NCBI GenBank assembly: GCA_013398275.1
Contig: VZSE01006121.1
Location: 8,245-72,244, forward strand
Direction: 5' to 3'
Length of the DNA stretch: 64,000 bases
From: Promerops cafer
Lineage: Eukaryota; Chordata; Aves; Passeriformes; Nectariniidae
In this document: piece by piece, positions 12,601 through 24,600 of the stretch
Layout: each line of letters starts with the position of its first letter
How positions within the stretch are numbered: position 1 is the first letter of the stretch
Program-made: the position numbers and the translations under genes
The notes under the pieces: generated by a model
What the model saw: only the letters and a program-made list of their open reading frames with translations
What the model was told of the DNA's origin: nothing
The model's database searches: none

Positions 12601-15600
12601 GGTAAGAATTGTCTGAAGTATCTAAGTATCTCAAAAGAGCTCAAAGTCACAGGCTTTCAACAGATCTTGTATTTCCACTTTTTCTGTGGGCCAGCAGGGC
12701 AATAGGCACCAAGTTTAGCCCATGTCAAAACATATTATCCAGTCACTTATTTTTCATTTGTGAGCACAGTCCAGGATTTACTGTGTCAAAGGCATTGTAA
12801 AACCTTACGTCATTTTGGCTAGAGCACCCATCCTCGAGGGGCAGGTCCAAACATTAGTATAAGAGGCATATACAGTTGGCCTTTATGTCTGTTTTGGGTT
12901 TCTGTGTTGGCTATTTTTAAATTTATGGACAAAATATAGAAACAACCTTAAAGTTAACCAGGATTTAAAATCTGATGTTTCACAGAATCACAGATGTCTT
13001 TCCTCCTTGACCTGTTTAGTTAATCTGGAAATATCTTCATCACCCTCCAAAGCCTAAAAGCATCTTGATTACTCTCCAGGAGTGGTACCCACTCCTGACT
13101 CTCTGCCAGACTATGCAGGGTCCTTCCTGAAGGCCTTTGAGGATGACCCAGAAAAATCAGGCCATTGCTAACTTAATGCCAATTCATCACTGAAACAGTG
13201 AGAGCTCTGAATAAAAAAAAAAAATACAATTAAATTAAAACACAATTACAATGAGTATAAATCTCAGCACTATGACTAATTCCTAGTCAAGCCACAAGAA
13301 ACATATCACGGGGCTAAATTGCCTCAAAGATTCTGGGGCAAGAAAGCTGAAGAGATAAAATACACATTTATGTCTGTAACTGATGTGAACAATCTAAAAT
13401 TCTGGGCTACTTACTCTAGTTACACCATAAATATGGCAATTCCTAATCCTATCTACTATGGTAACACCAGTTGTGGCTAAGCCACAGAAAAGATTATTCA
13501 GTTTCTACATTTCACTGGCATTTCCCTAATTGTTTTCAGGAATATGTTACCCATCCACTGCTGCATCTATGTTTGCACTTCACTCAATAGGAAACACTAG
13601 ATTTCATCACAGAACTTAACCATTCTGCACTCAGTTAGGTCTCTTTTCACTGTTTGCAATTATCCCTGTTTCTACACTTATTTCTATTCATAAATTGTTG
13701 CAAGAGCATGCAGAGGCCAACCACAAGACCCTCATTATGTTAGATGCTCTACTAACATATCAACACAACATATATGTGGAATAGCTTACAATAAAAACAG
13801 GTTAGTATCAGATCAAGTAATAATGTATTTACTCTGCTTAAGTGATTCTTTCATCTGCTCCCCTTGTTAGCAAGCCCACCTGCTGATGCCTGGTGTGAGC
13901 AGAATATTGCTCTCTACGCCAGTGACTGTAAAACCTGATCTTTGGAATTCTTTTCTATTATGTCTCCCTTATGCAGCCAGGTGTCCTCTGCCTGGCACAA
14001 AAAATGTATTTGTTTTCTGTGTGATCCCCCAGAACATTGCCGTGAGCGCCGGCTCAGTTGAGAGAGTGGCAAATGGAGAAAGCACCGCTGGAGATGAGAC
14101 AGCAGCCAGCAAGGAAGAAGAAAACAAAACAGGATTTGTCAAGTTCGGATGGGTGAAGGGTGTGCTGGTGAGAACCTTACCTGCATATCGAAAATAAGTA
14201 ATTAAAATAAAATCAAATCAGTTCTGTTACACCTAAGTCTTTGGAGAACTAAGGGAGGGAGGCAGACTTCAGGGATGTTTGGGGTGAAATGCACTTTACC
14301 ACCCTTCTGGTTTCAAACATTACTTATCAGCATTGAACTAATGCAGTAATTTTTCTTTAAAACCTAGGTAAGATGCATGCTTAATATTTGGGGTGTGATG
14401 CTCTTTATTCGACTTTCCTGGATTGTAGGTCAAGCAGGAATTGGTATGTATCTTATTTAATATCATTTTCAACAGTGAAAGGGATAAAGAGGATAAACTA
14501 TACATGATCATGATTAATATATAATCTGAGATGTGCATTTGCATGTTGAACTAAATAATGTTTTCAAATGCTTGCCAGGGTAAAATACATTAATCCTCCA
14601 CACTATTGGAATTTTCCAGACTCACAGCCAAATTACTGCTTAGAGGCATAGATCTGTTAACTATGCATATGATCATCACATTTGAATATTTCTGAGCTTT
14701 AGTGAAATTTGTATTTAGATCCTGTAACAGATGTAAACTTTACGACTCGGGCCAATTTCTAATATGTGCGTACAGAGTTAACCTTTAAGAGTTCACACTT
14801 TGCTTATCTGTGAAACCCAAACCTTGTCATCTACATATTATACACAACATTTCTTCACACTTCTCTGCCAAGATGAAAACAGAACTGAAAGGAGGTCTCA
14901 TCTCATCAGGATTTTGTTATTTTTAACTACAGAACAGTACTTGATACTATTGTACTATGAAAGACTAACTTTTAAAAAATCTGCTACAGCTTTCATATAA
15001 ATGAAATAATTACATTTCACTGTGTGCTATATCTTTTGCTTCTTCATTGTGCAATTTAATTAATCCAAATTCCAGATCCCAGATCCCTGGGAGACTGGGC
15101 CCCGAGGCCTCCATCCAGTACACTGCAGAGTGTTCAGTGAAACCAGAGAGAGAGGGAAGTGCCCCCAGCACTCCAAGCCTCCAGCACTGCAAGAGCAGCT
15201 CAGCGAGGGGCAATGTCCCACAGCTGGGTGCTACAACTCCCTTTTTAGAGCTACTGCTCTGGGGAAGCACAGAAACCTGAGCTGCCTGGCAGCATCCCTC
15301 TGTGATCCATGATCATACAATTAGAGCAATGGGACCCTGATCTTTGACTGGCACCCAGATGTTATAAAAAACAGCAAAGGCAGGATGGCAGGTAGTCCGG
15401 TTTGGATGATCACAGAATGGAAACATTCAGTTATATTAAGGGATGTCAGCTCTGCTGGACTTGGATAAAAGTCAGTGCTCAAAATCAGATTGAATATAAC
15501 TATCATTCACGTCCTTGTCAATGGAAGTGAAATGAAACATCTCCAAAATTTTGCATGGTTGAAGTCTCATTTCCAATAAAAAGCAGTAACTTCATAGAAG

Positions 15601-18600
15601 TTTCACTTGAGCAAGACTGAGCTTTTAATTAAAAAATAACAAATGAAACGCTTATTAAGAAAAAAATCACAAACTTACAGAGACACAAATAGGAAAAGAA
15701 AAAAACCCCAACAATAAAAGATCCAGAACTAAGCGGAAGAACTTTACTACTTCTGCAGTGCTCCATGCATGGCTCCAGCACTGTGCCTGACAAAAGGGTG
15801 CTTTCTGATTTTATGATGCATACCAAATGAGCACATACAGCCCAGGGCACTCATAACTATATGCCTTGCCATGAAAATTCTGCATCTTAATATTGCCAAG
15901 ACTTTGCTCTAGGGTTTCATGCAAAATTAGTTTTTAAGGGCAGTTTAGTAACTTATTGAGATCATCAAGAAGTATTACTTTGTTTTGAGGTGTGAGAATA
16001 GCCATAGGCAAGAGTAATTCATTTTGGAACAGCTTACTTAGGAGCCATATGCCTGGTTTTCAATCTAAACTTTAATCAGATTTTAACATTAATTTGCAGC
16101 AACATCAGTTACAACCTTTCTGCTTTCATTTTTAATTTTACCATTTTAATTCATTGATAAGCAGGCTCTTCTTTCTTATGGTTTATTGCTCTGCTGCTGC
16201 TTTTTTCAAATTGCATGTGTTATGCAAGGGGGTTACTTTTACTTTTGAAAATGAGATGCCAAATTCCATTTGAATAATTTCTCAGTGCATTTTTGGAATG
16301 CCTTATAAGCAATAAGCTTTAAGTCCCCAGCCAAGCTGCTTAAGGAGAACAGTGATGGAAGCTCATCATCACCAAGGCTCAGGGATTTCACCAGGTACTG
16401 CTACTAACATGGAAATTAAATGAGACAGTTAAATCACCATCTGGGCACCATTTACATCCCCATCATTAGAAGGCCAAAGAGAGACAACCCAATTATTTCC
16501 ATACCCTGATAGGCTGTCTTGGGCAAAAGCTCTTACAGGGGAAAAAATAGGATTCTGCAAGGTTCTCTGGCTATCATCAGCTAGGAAAAAAAGGGACAGT
16601 ATGGTTCTAACAAGATTCCATGTCCAAAACTAGTCTGGTATTTCCACCTAATATAATTATGTTACATTACATTATATTACAATGATGTTTTGGTTGAGTC
16701 ACTTTATTTTATGCACTTTTCTTCTTAAATGCTAAAATGTTTTTGTTTTTAATTATCATTAAAGCCTTCACATGAAGGTGTTACCATCAGATTAGCAAAA
16801 TATCAGACCCTATATATCATATACATGTTAATAATCTGAATTGTGAAATGCAATAGAACATCTTTGAAAAGTATCCTTAGGATGCACATACACTTAGCAA
16901 ATAATTTTAAAACTGCTTTGAGAATTATGTGTCTAATTTACTCAATTGAAGAGTTAACAGCTCTTAAAGTCATACCCAGTCACTTCTCAGACCCAAAATT
17001 TGCATGGTTGAACAATATCCTTCTATGTAATGGTAGCTGACCAAAAGGAATGACCATTTGGATTTTTTTTATACAGACCTGCACATAAAACACTTGCATG
17101 ACTAGTTAAAGTAAGAGCTCAGGAATCAGTAAGATAAACATGACTTATTAGAGGCTCAAATCACTTTAAATATCCTACACTATGTTATATATAATTTATG
17201 GCTCACACATTACATTGCTCTATCTTAAAGGATTGTGATAACATGGCTATAATTTAAGCAGCAAAGAGCATTAATTCAGGGACTGGATGTCTATAACCAT
17301 CCAGTATGAACTGAACTCAGGAATCTGATCTGTAAGTCAGATGGTAGAAATACAGCAGATAAATCAATACATTTGTAGTACTTCTAGCTCAATGTCAATC
17401 GTAGGATCCAAGTTTCAATTTGGATGAGGCCTGGTCAATAAATATAGCTACAAGCAATGTATATTTTCCAGTTCCACACTGAATGCCTATGTACCCTGTG
17501 GAAACAAGACAGATATTGCATAAGCCTTAGCAAGTTCTGATAAAACTAAGAACTGATTCCAGGCTTGACACCAAACTGTAATTCTTTATTTTTTCTCCTG
17601 TTTTTCTCCCCCACTTCTCATAGATAGAAATGAGAATAAAAGCAATAAAGTTGAGAGAAAAACATTATATTATTTCTTCACCTGACTTGAAACAAAAAGG
17701 AGATCTGGACTTACAGAGACAAACTCCTCTAGGTAGTGCCAGAAATGTAACAGCAGTGGCTGCAATTGTACCTTGGGAGGTGCAGTTTGTAAATGAACAA
17801 AAGCTTTTATATTGAGCAGGTAGTCTTGCCCTAGAACACGTAATCCAAAGAGGCTGTGGGATCTTTATCCCTGGAGGTTTCCAAGAGCCAGCTAGCCAAG
17901 GTCATCAGTGATTTAATCCTGTGTTGGCAGTAGTTCTGCTATGACTGGGAGGCTGAGATACAGACCTTCAGAAGTCACTTCAAACCAATGCTTCTATGAT
18001 TCTAAATCATAAATCATGTCCTGCTCATACAGTTTCTAGCAGTTTCACAAAGTTAACAGAAAACCCAGCCATATAGCCAAAGACTGGAAACATTCTCAGA
18101 TTTCAGTCTTACACTGAAACCCAGTTACCTATAACTAATCACCTATCACTGATATTCTGATGTTTGATTATCATTGTGGTATCAGCAAAAAAAAAGAAAA
18201 ATATTCTCTCTATGACTATACATTACCTGTTATACTATAACAGGTCAGCTGTTAAAATAAATGGCACTAGAAAGCAGTACTTCCATTTTCAAGTGTTTGT
18301 TTTGTGTTAGAGTAAAACTACTTTTTGCAGGGAAAGAGGCAGATGAGCAGAGAGTGGGAAAGCCCAGCACTTGACAGCTTAGCAAGTGAGGATGTAGAAG
18401 GCTCCCATACAGGTCTTGTCCCTCTTCCTGACAGACTCTTTGTCCTCATGCACTATGAATCTATACACTCAGTCTTCCTGTGATTCAACTTTCAATTAAC
18501 TGATGAAACACAACAGCATTGTTACAAGAGCTCTGGTTAGTGTGTCTATCTCTTCACTTAAACAGCCAGGATGTGTGTTAAAAGTAGATATAAGCATCCA

Positions 18601-21600
18601 TGTCAAGGGACGCCTGTTTGTTTATTTCCTCCATCCTTTGGAAATCATAAGAATTCCTGGACAGGGTAGTCCTATCAGAAAGAATCACTGCTTGAAGACT
18701 GATGGGAATAATTTACTATCATGACATGGACTTCATGAAAATGTTCCACAAGCTGCAAGTGGTCAACCAAACCATCTTTTCAGTTTATTGCTCTGATTCT
18801 GGCCTGAAAATTCAATTTAAAGAAAGAATGATTTGTAGGAAACATGGAACATGAGTAAAATATTTTATCTTCTTATTACTGACAGGTCTTGGAGTAATCA
18901 TAATTCTTCTCGCCACGATGGTAACCTCAATTACTGGGTTGTCAACTTCTGCAATAGCAACTAATGGGTTTGTCCGTGGAGGTAAAAATCTTAGGGTTAC
19001 TAATGCTTTCAAGCCCCAGAAGGTATTTATGTATTATTTTCTTATGAGACAAACCAGAGGGACCATAAACCAAAGGGCACATCTAATAGAACTGGAAGGT
19101 AACAATTCTAGCCACCTCTCATCACAATTTAAGGCGTTTGAGCTGTCACTTCTAATAAAGCACAGATTTCAGTTCAGTCTGAGAAGTACATTTCAGATGT
19201 TCCTGCCAACTGCTGAGCAAGGGATGGTTCTGGCTTTTCATGGAGTTCTTTCACCTTTCAGCCGGTCTTTCCTACTCAGAGCATTCCAGGTTGGACATTC
19301 TTCAGCAAACTGAGCATGAGACATCTCTTCCTGTCATTTTGAAGACTGATGCAGATCAGTGGATATCTTCAGTTTAATGCCTTCTTTATAACACTCCTTA
19401 CATTTCAGCCCCTCCTTGGAAGATGGGTAAATAATTTGGCTGTAGAAGTCCATGTCAGGTATTTTGTGAAACAAAGTTTTGGTGCATTTCAGAGCCTTTA
19501 AGTTTTAACTGGTCTGGTCTAAGCCCTGTGGAAAATGGAAAGTTCTTACTGCGTCCCTAAAGTAGAACAGGTACTGGAATACACTTGCATATACTTTCTT
19601 TTTCGGATCTTTCAGGTCTTGGAATCATAGTTATTGCTCTGAGTGTAGTAGTAACAACATTGACAGGTATCTCCATGTCTGCCATTTGCACTAATGGAGT
19701 AGTAAGAGGAGGTAAGTGAATATGATCTCAAAAAATACAAAAATCTGCAGATTTGAATTAGAAAAATAAATTGAATTGGATTGAGATAACTGTGTTACAA
19801 GCAAAGAAATAATACGTACATTTGCAGTGATTTCTCCCAGTGGATCAACAGCAAATTGAAATGTGTATAGATTTAATGCAAAAAACATTAAAGAATCACT
19901 GCATCACTATGATGCAGGAACTTAAACAATGTACCTCACAGAATGTGACCTTTCATGTTAACATTGGGATAGATCCATGTAAGTTAGAAACTTTTTGGAA
20001 GTGAAGTTCTCTGTCCTTTGTGTTATTATATCATGCATCATGAAAAATTGTTACAAGGTCCACTTTTGCATGCTAATATGCACTAAAAAGATTTCTGGAA
20101 TAGAAAGGCATACCGAAAAGTCTGAAGGCAGAACCAGTATAAAGCACATTGCTTTTTTGCAGTGTCCCCTATAAATGTAGGGCAAAGATTGATTATATTT
20201 GTGAGATTAAAAGCACAGATTTCTCCAGTAACAGTTATGTGGGGGGAAAGAAAAGCAAAAGCTGAGTGTTTAGTTGTGCTGAAATAACAGTAATTTCTGT
20301 CTGCAGGTGGAGCATACTATCTTATCTCAAGAAGTCTGGGACCAGAGTTTGGTGGATCTATAGGACTTATCTTTGCCTTTGCGAATGCAGTGGCAGTTGC
20401 CATGTATGTAGTTGGATTTGCTGAAACAGTTGTAGAGCTTCTTAAGGTAAATATAGATGTTTCATGTACATGATGAAATTGGTTCTGTTTTGTTTTGTGT
20501 GGCTTTTCTTTTTTTTTGCAGGGTGGTGATGGTGGTGTTTGTTTTACATAATGTATTTGCATAAGTAGTGATGTGTTTTAGTTAAGGCTTGAGGGGCATC
20601 TTTAGCTGCTGGAAGAAGCTGGTCTGTCTAAACATGCCACAGAGTGCTTCTTCATTATTTCTACCTTTTGAATATATTTCATACATTTCTTGACAAGGAT
20701 CTCAAAATCAGAATAGGAACAGAAATCCCATTAGACAGCCAAATAACCCCAACTGCAAAAAGCCAGCTGGAACATGACGTACAAACACTTGGTCTCACCA
20801 ATCTCTGAAACTTTGACAGCTCACTGCTTTCTACTTCACCTTGTTACTTGATCCCACCAGTTGGGCAGAGACAGACTGGTTCTCATAACACTTCTGACCA
20901 CTTTCAGGAGAGCAATACTCTGATGGTAGATGAGTCCAACGACATCAGAATCATAGGGACCATCACTGTGGTGTGTCTTCTCGGCATCTCTGTTGCTGGC
21001 ATGGAATGGGAAGCAAAGGTAAACTTTTAAAAGAATATAAAAGCAAGCAGTGTATTAAACTGCTGTACAGCATTAGTGTGTGAGGAATGCTATTCAACAG
21101 ATGGAATTTTCAAAAGTACTCAGTTTCAGTTTATGCTTAATCTTTCTAAAAGCAATAGAAGTTTAATCATTACATTCAATGAAAGCACAATTACTCTAAA
21201 CTCCTCCTTGAACATACATTTAAAAGCAAAGAGGAAGTTTGGGTTTTGCAGACAACTTGGTTATATTCATTTTCACAATTCATGGCATCATTTAGAGCCT
21301 TGGCTATGTGCCCCTTTTGTCCTTATTTTTGATGCAGCTTGATTGAATAAACAGTAGGAAAAACAATATATGGTTTTATCACTGTACTCTCTCAAGCTCT
21401 ACTCAGCAGAAGAGATCTATTTGTTACCCATTCCTTAATCTCTAATGATTTCTGCTATTCCTTCACCTGTAAAAAAGATCAGAATGCAAATTCAAATGGA
21501 AATGCTTTAGAAAGTAGAATTACAGCTATTGAAATCAGGTCCAGAAATCAGGTTCAGCAGCACTCTTGTTTTTGCTGTGATAGAGACTAGGACAACTCAT

Positions 21601-24600
21601 AAAAGAGATCAGAAAACAATTTGATATTATAACCTTTGAAGTGACAACCCCCTGCCAACTAAAAAAAATTATAACAATATAAAAATATCTTATACTTGAT
21701 ACTAATGCATTAGCTGTTCTATTTTGCCTTTTCTTGTAAGGAAGCTAACCTAAAATTCAATTATAACTGTATATTTCATTACCCCCTTAGTAAAAAGCAT
21801 CTGCTGCTGTTATTAGCTGATTCAGCTATCTTGACTCCCTGTTATAGGGAACAGATGCAGATAACTTACTATATAGCCATCTCCACAGCAAAAAAGTAAA
21901 AACAACAGAAGAATCTTTTTGTTTCTATTAATAGGCTCAAGTTATTCTTCTAATTGTTCTCCTTGTTGCCATTGTAAACTTCTTTATTGGGACAGTCATT
22001 CCTACCAACACTGAAAAGAAGGCAAGAGGCTTTTTCAATTACCAAGGTAAGAAACCTTGCTATCTATCATAAAATTATATTTGCATTTTTTTTACTTAAT
22101 AGTAAGCTAAGGATTCCACTGAAAATGTCACAAGATCAGAATCTTCTGCCCAAGTTTAAGTGAGCTTGCAAACAAAGGGAATGGATTTCATCTCTAATTT
22201 TCAGTCTGTCTCTGCTGCTGCAGCTGACAGCACAGCAAGATGCAGCTTGAGTCATTTATACATCAGTGGAGCACAAACTAACACAGAGCTAAGAGCAAGT
22301 GCTGCAGTGACACTTCTGTCACTTCAACACGGATCTGTAGCTCTGAGATGTAGACAAGCACATCTTTCGGGGGAGCAGACTAAGGAAATCAAATTCACTT
22401 TGCTTGTGATGTGAGAAAGATTCAAACCCAGTTGTCCAGATGTGAAAGACTGGCTTATTCACCTCCTTCATTAAGTAACTTTGGAATCAAATCCTGTTGT
22501 TATATTTAATTCTCACTTATATTTGCAGCATCAATATTTGCAGAAAACTTTGGACCAGATTTCAGAAGTGGAGAAGGATTTTTTTCGGTGTTTGCCATTT
22601 TTTTCCCAGCTGCCACTGGCATTCTTGCAGGAGCCAATATCTCAGGAGATCTAAAAGTATGTATTTCATGAACTTGATAATACTAGCCATAGGTTGGAAA
22701 AATAACAAGAAAACCAATCATGAATCAACACTGTAGTCAGTTTTAAATCTTAATTTGGGAAGCAAAGCTCTCTCTTTTAAGTGCCTGCTTTATTATTTAA
22801 AAACATCAATTCACAGATTGTCTCATAAGGCATTATGGGTTTTTACAGAAATTACTGTAGCTAGATTTGGATTGCTATATAATTTAAAAACATATTTCAA
22901 TAACCTGTAATAATATATCATTAATGGTCCATTAGCAGCACATGCTATAAGAGATATTACATGTGTATCTCTTGGAGCTCATCTTTTGTAAACATCAATC
23001 CAAACATCATCCCAAAAAGCATACCTGGAAAGCTCATGTTTGTACTCACAAGAATCAGTGGAGACCATATTCAGGGTCATAGCAAGGGCAGAGCAAACAG
23101 AGCATTTAATGAAAGCAAGTATGTCCCAATCCCATGTCAGTATTGCTGCTCAAAGGAAAAGCTGCAAGCTTGCAGCTGTGACAAAAAAAAAGAGTCTGCA
23201 GAGAAAGGTAAAGGAGGTCCAAGGGTGCCCAGTTGTCTTGCTGTGGCCGTTCTGTCAGCTCCCCTTCTCCTCTTGCAGTTTAGCAGTTATAGGAGATGGA
23301 ATTTCCCATATCTAAACATACAGGTAAATTACAGACAGGAATTTAGTTTTGAGTGCCCTCTAGTTTTCATTACAAAAACACACAAAAAACAACCAAAATA
23401 AATAAAGAAAAAAAAGTCACCAACAAGTCATGGCTCACAGCTTGATAACCCCAGCATGTCAAATGAAGTTATTGGGCCTTATTCTATAAAGCCATTGCCT
23501 TGCAGACCTTAAAGGATTCAACCAAAGGTCTTCTATTTCTGTACTGGCACAGCAGTCTCAAGTTCACCAGGTCCTACCACCCCTGAGAGCCAATTCTCTT
23601 TCCCTGCCTCACCCTGAGCTGCATGCCTCAGCTCCTTTGTTTTCAGAGGACTGCTTTTCAAGCCAAGCACAGAGAAAATACGTGGAAACTGAGCCACTGA
23701 TAGTGTCAATGAGATTCCATTTTTAATTAAAAAAACAAAAACCATTGTACTTCTGCCCACTGAGACTGCACAAGCCTCACACAATTTCCATTCTTTTATC
23801 AAACAAAAATAATTCTTTTGCCATATATGGTGCTCTGTCTGCGTGGCAGACTCCCAAAGCAGCAGCACTTTCATCAGCTGTTTGAAACAATCTGAACAGA
23901 CCTAGGGAAGCAGCTCTCCCTTTGGATCTCTGCAGTTGTTTCAGTCTCACAATAAGTGGACTTTTGTTATCAAGTCCTCCAGGCAGCAAATTCCCCACTG
24001 AGCATGTTTAGATGCATTAGACAAGTCTAATTAAATTAACCAGCCTCTCCAGAATCTAAAAGACAAGCTAAGGAGTGTTTAAAAAGTGTAAAATTTACCA
24101 ATCGAACTTCCTTTAGAATTTGTTGCAAACACCTTTGTCCATGCTCCTGCAGCCACTACACACTCAAGTTGTGTCCTAGTCCAGAGCCTACTTTTAGGGA
24201 CAGCTTCCTAGTGACTTCCTACTGACTTCAGTGGGATTTAGCCCATAGTAAATATGGGTTTAAGTTTTAAAAACATAGAAGTTGTTAAGTTGTAGGAAGC
24301 TTTAACCTTAAGATGTAATGTTACAGAGTTTAAGATAACCACAAGATTCCACAAAAACAATTACCTAAAACATGCACATCAGAACTGCAGAAAGTTACCA
24401 TGGTCTGAGTGCAAAGGCTCTCATGCAGCAGAAGTGACTCCACAATTATTTTCCAGCCCAATAAATCCTTACCTCGTTTAAAAATTATATTAATTAATAA
24501 TCTAGTTAAGCAATTCATGCATGCTTCACAATAAACTCCAAATTTGTATTTTGGTTTTTTACCCTGCAACAAGCATAGTTATAAAAAGTCTGTGACTTAA

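Larger units (their letters stand above)
14444..18885 (+). other. SLC12A1: SLC12A1 intron before the cassette exons
   Basis: About 4.4 kb. I searched this interval for a third cassette exon encoding the xxTGLSxSAIxTNG pattern and found none. It contains a CR1 3' end (17851-18003) and a 21-base palindrome (18225-18245); nothing else is recognisable. Confidence 0.8.

Noticed and set aside
12975..13170. Possible CR1 tail at CACAGAATCACAG
   Set aside because: Only about 13 bases resemble the CR1 end and the following sequence does not continue the consensus.
22961..23401. 146-codon plus-strand frame in SLC12A1 intron 8
   Set aside because: No family resemblance, no coding-like composition and no splice connection in frame with exons 8 or 9.
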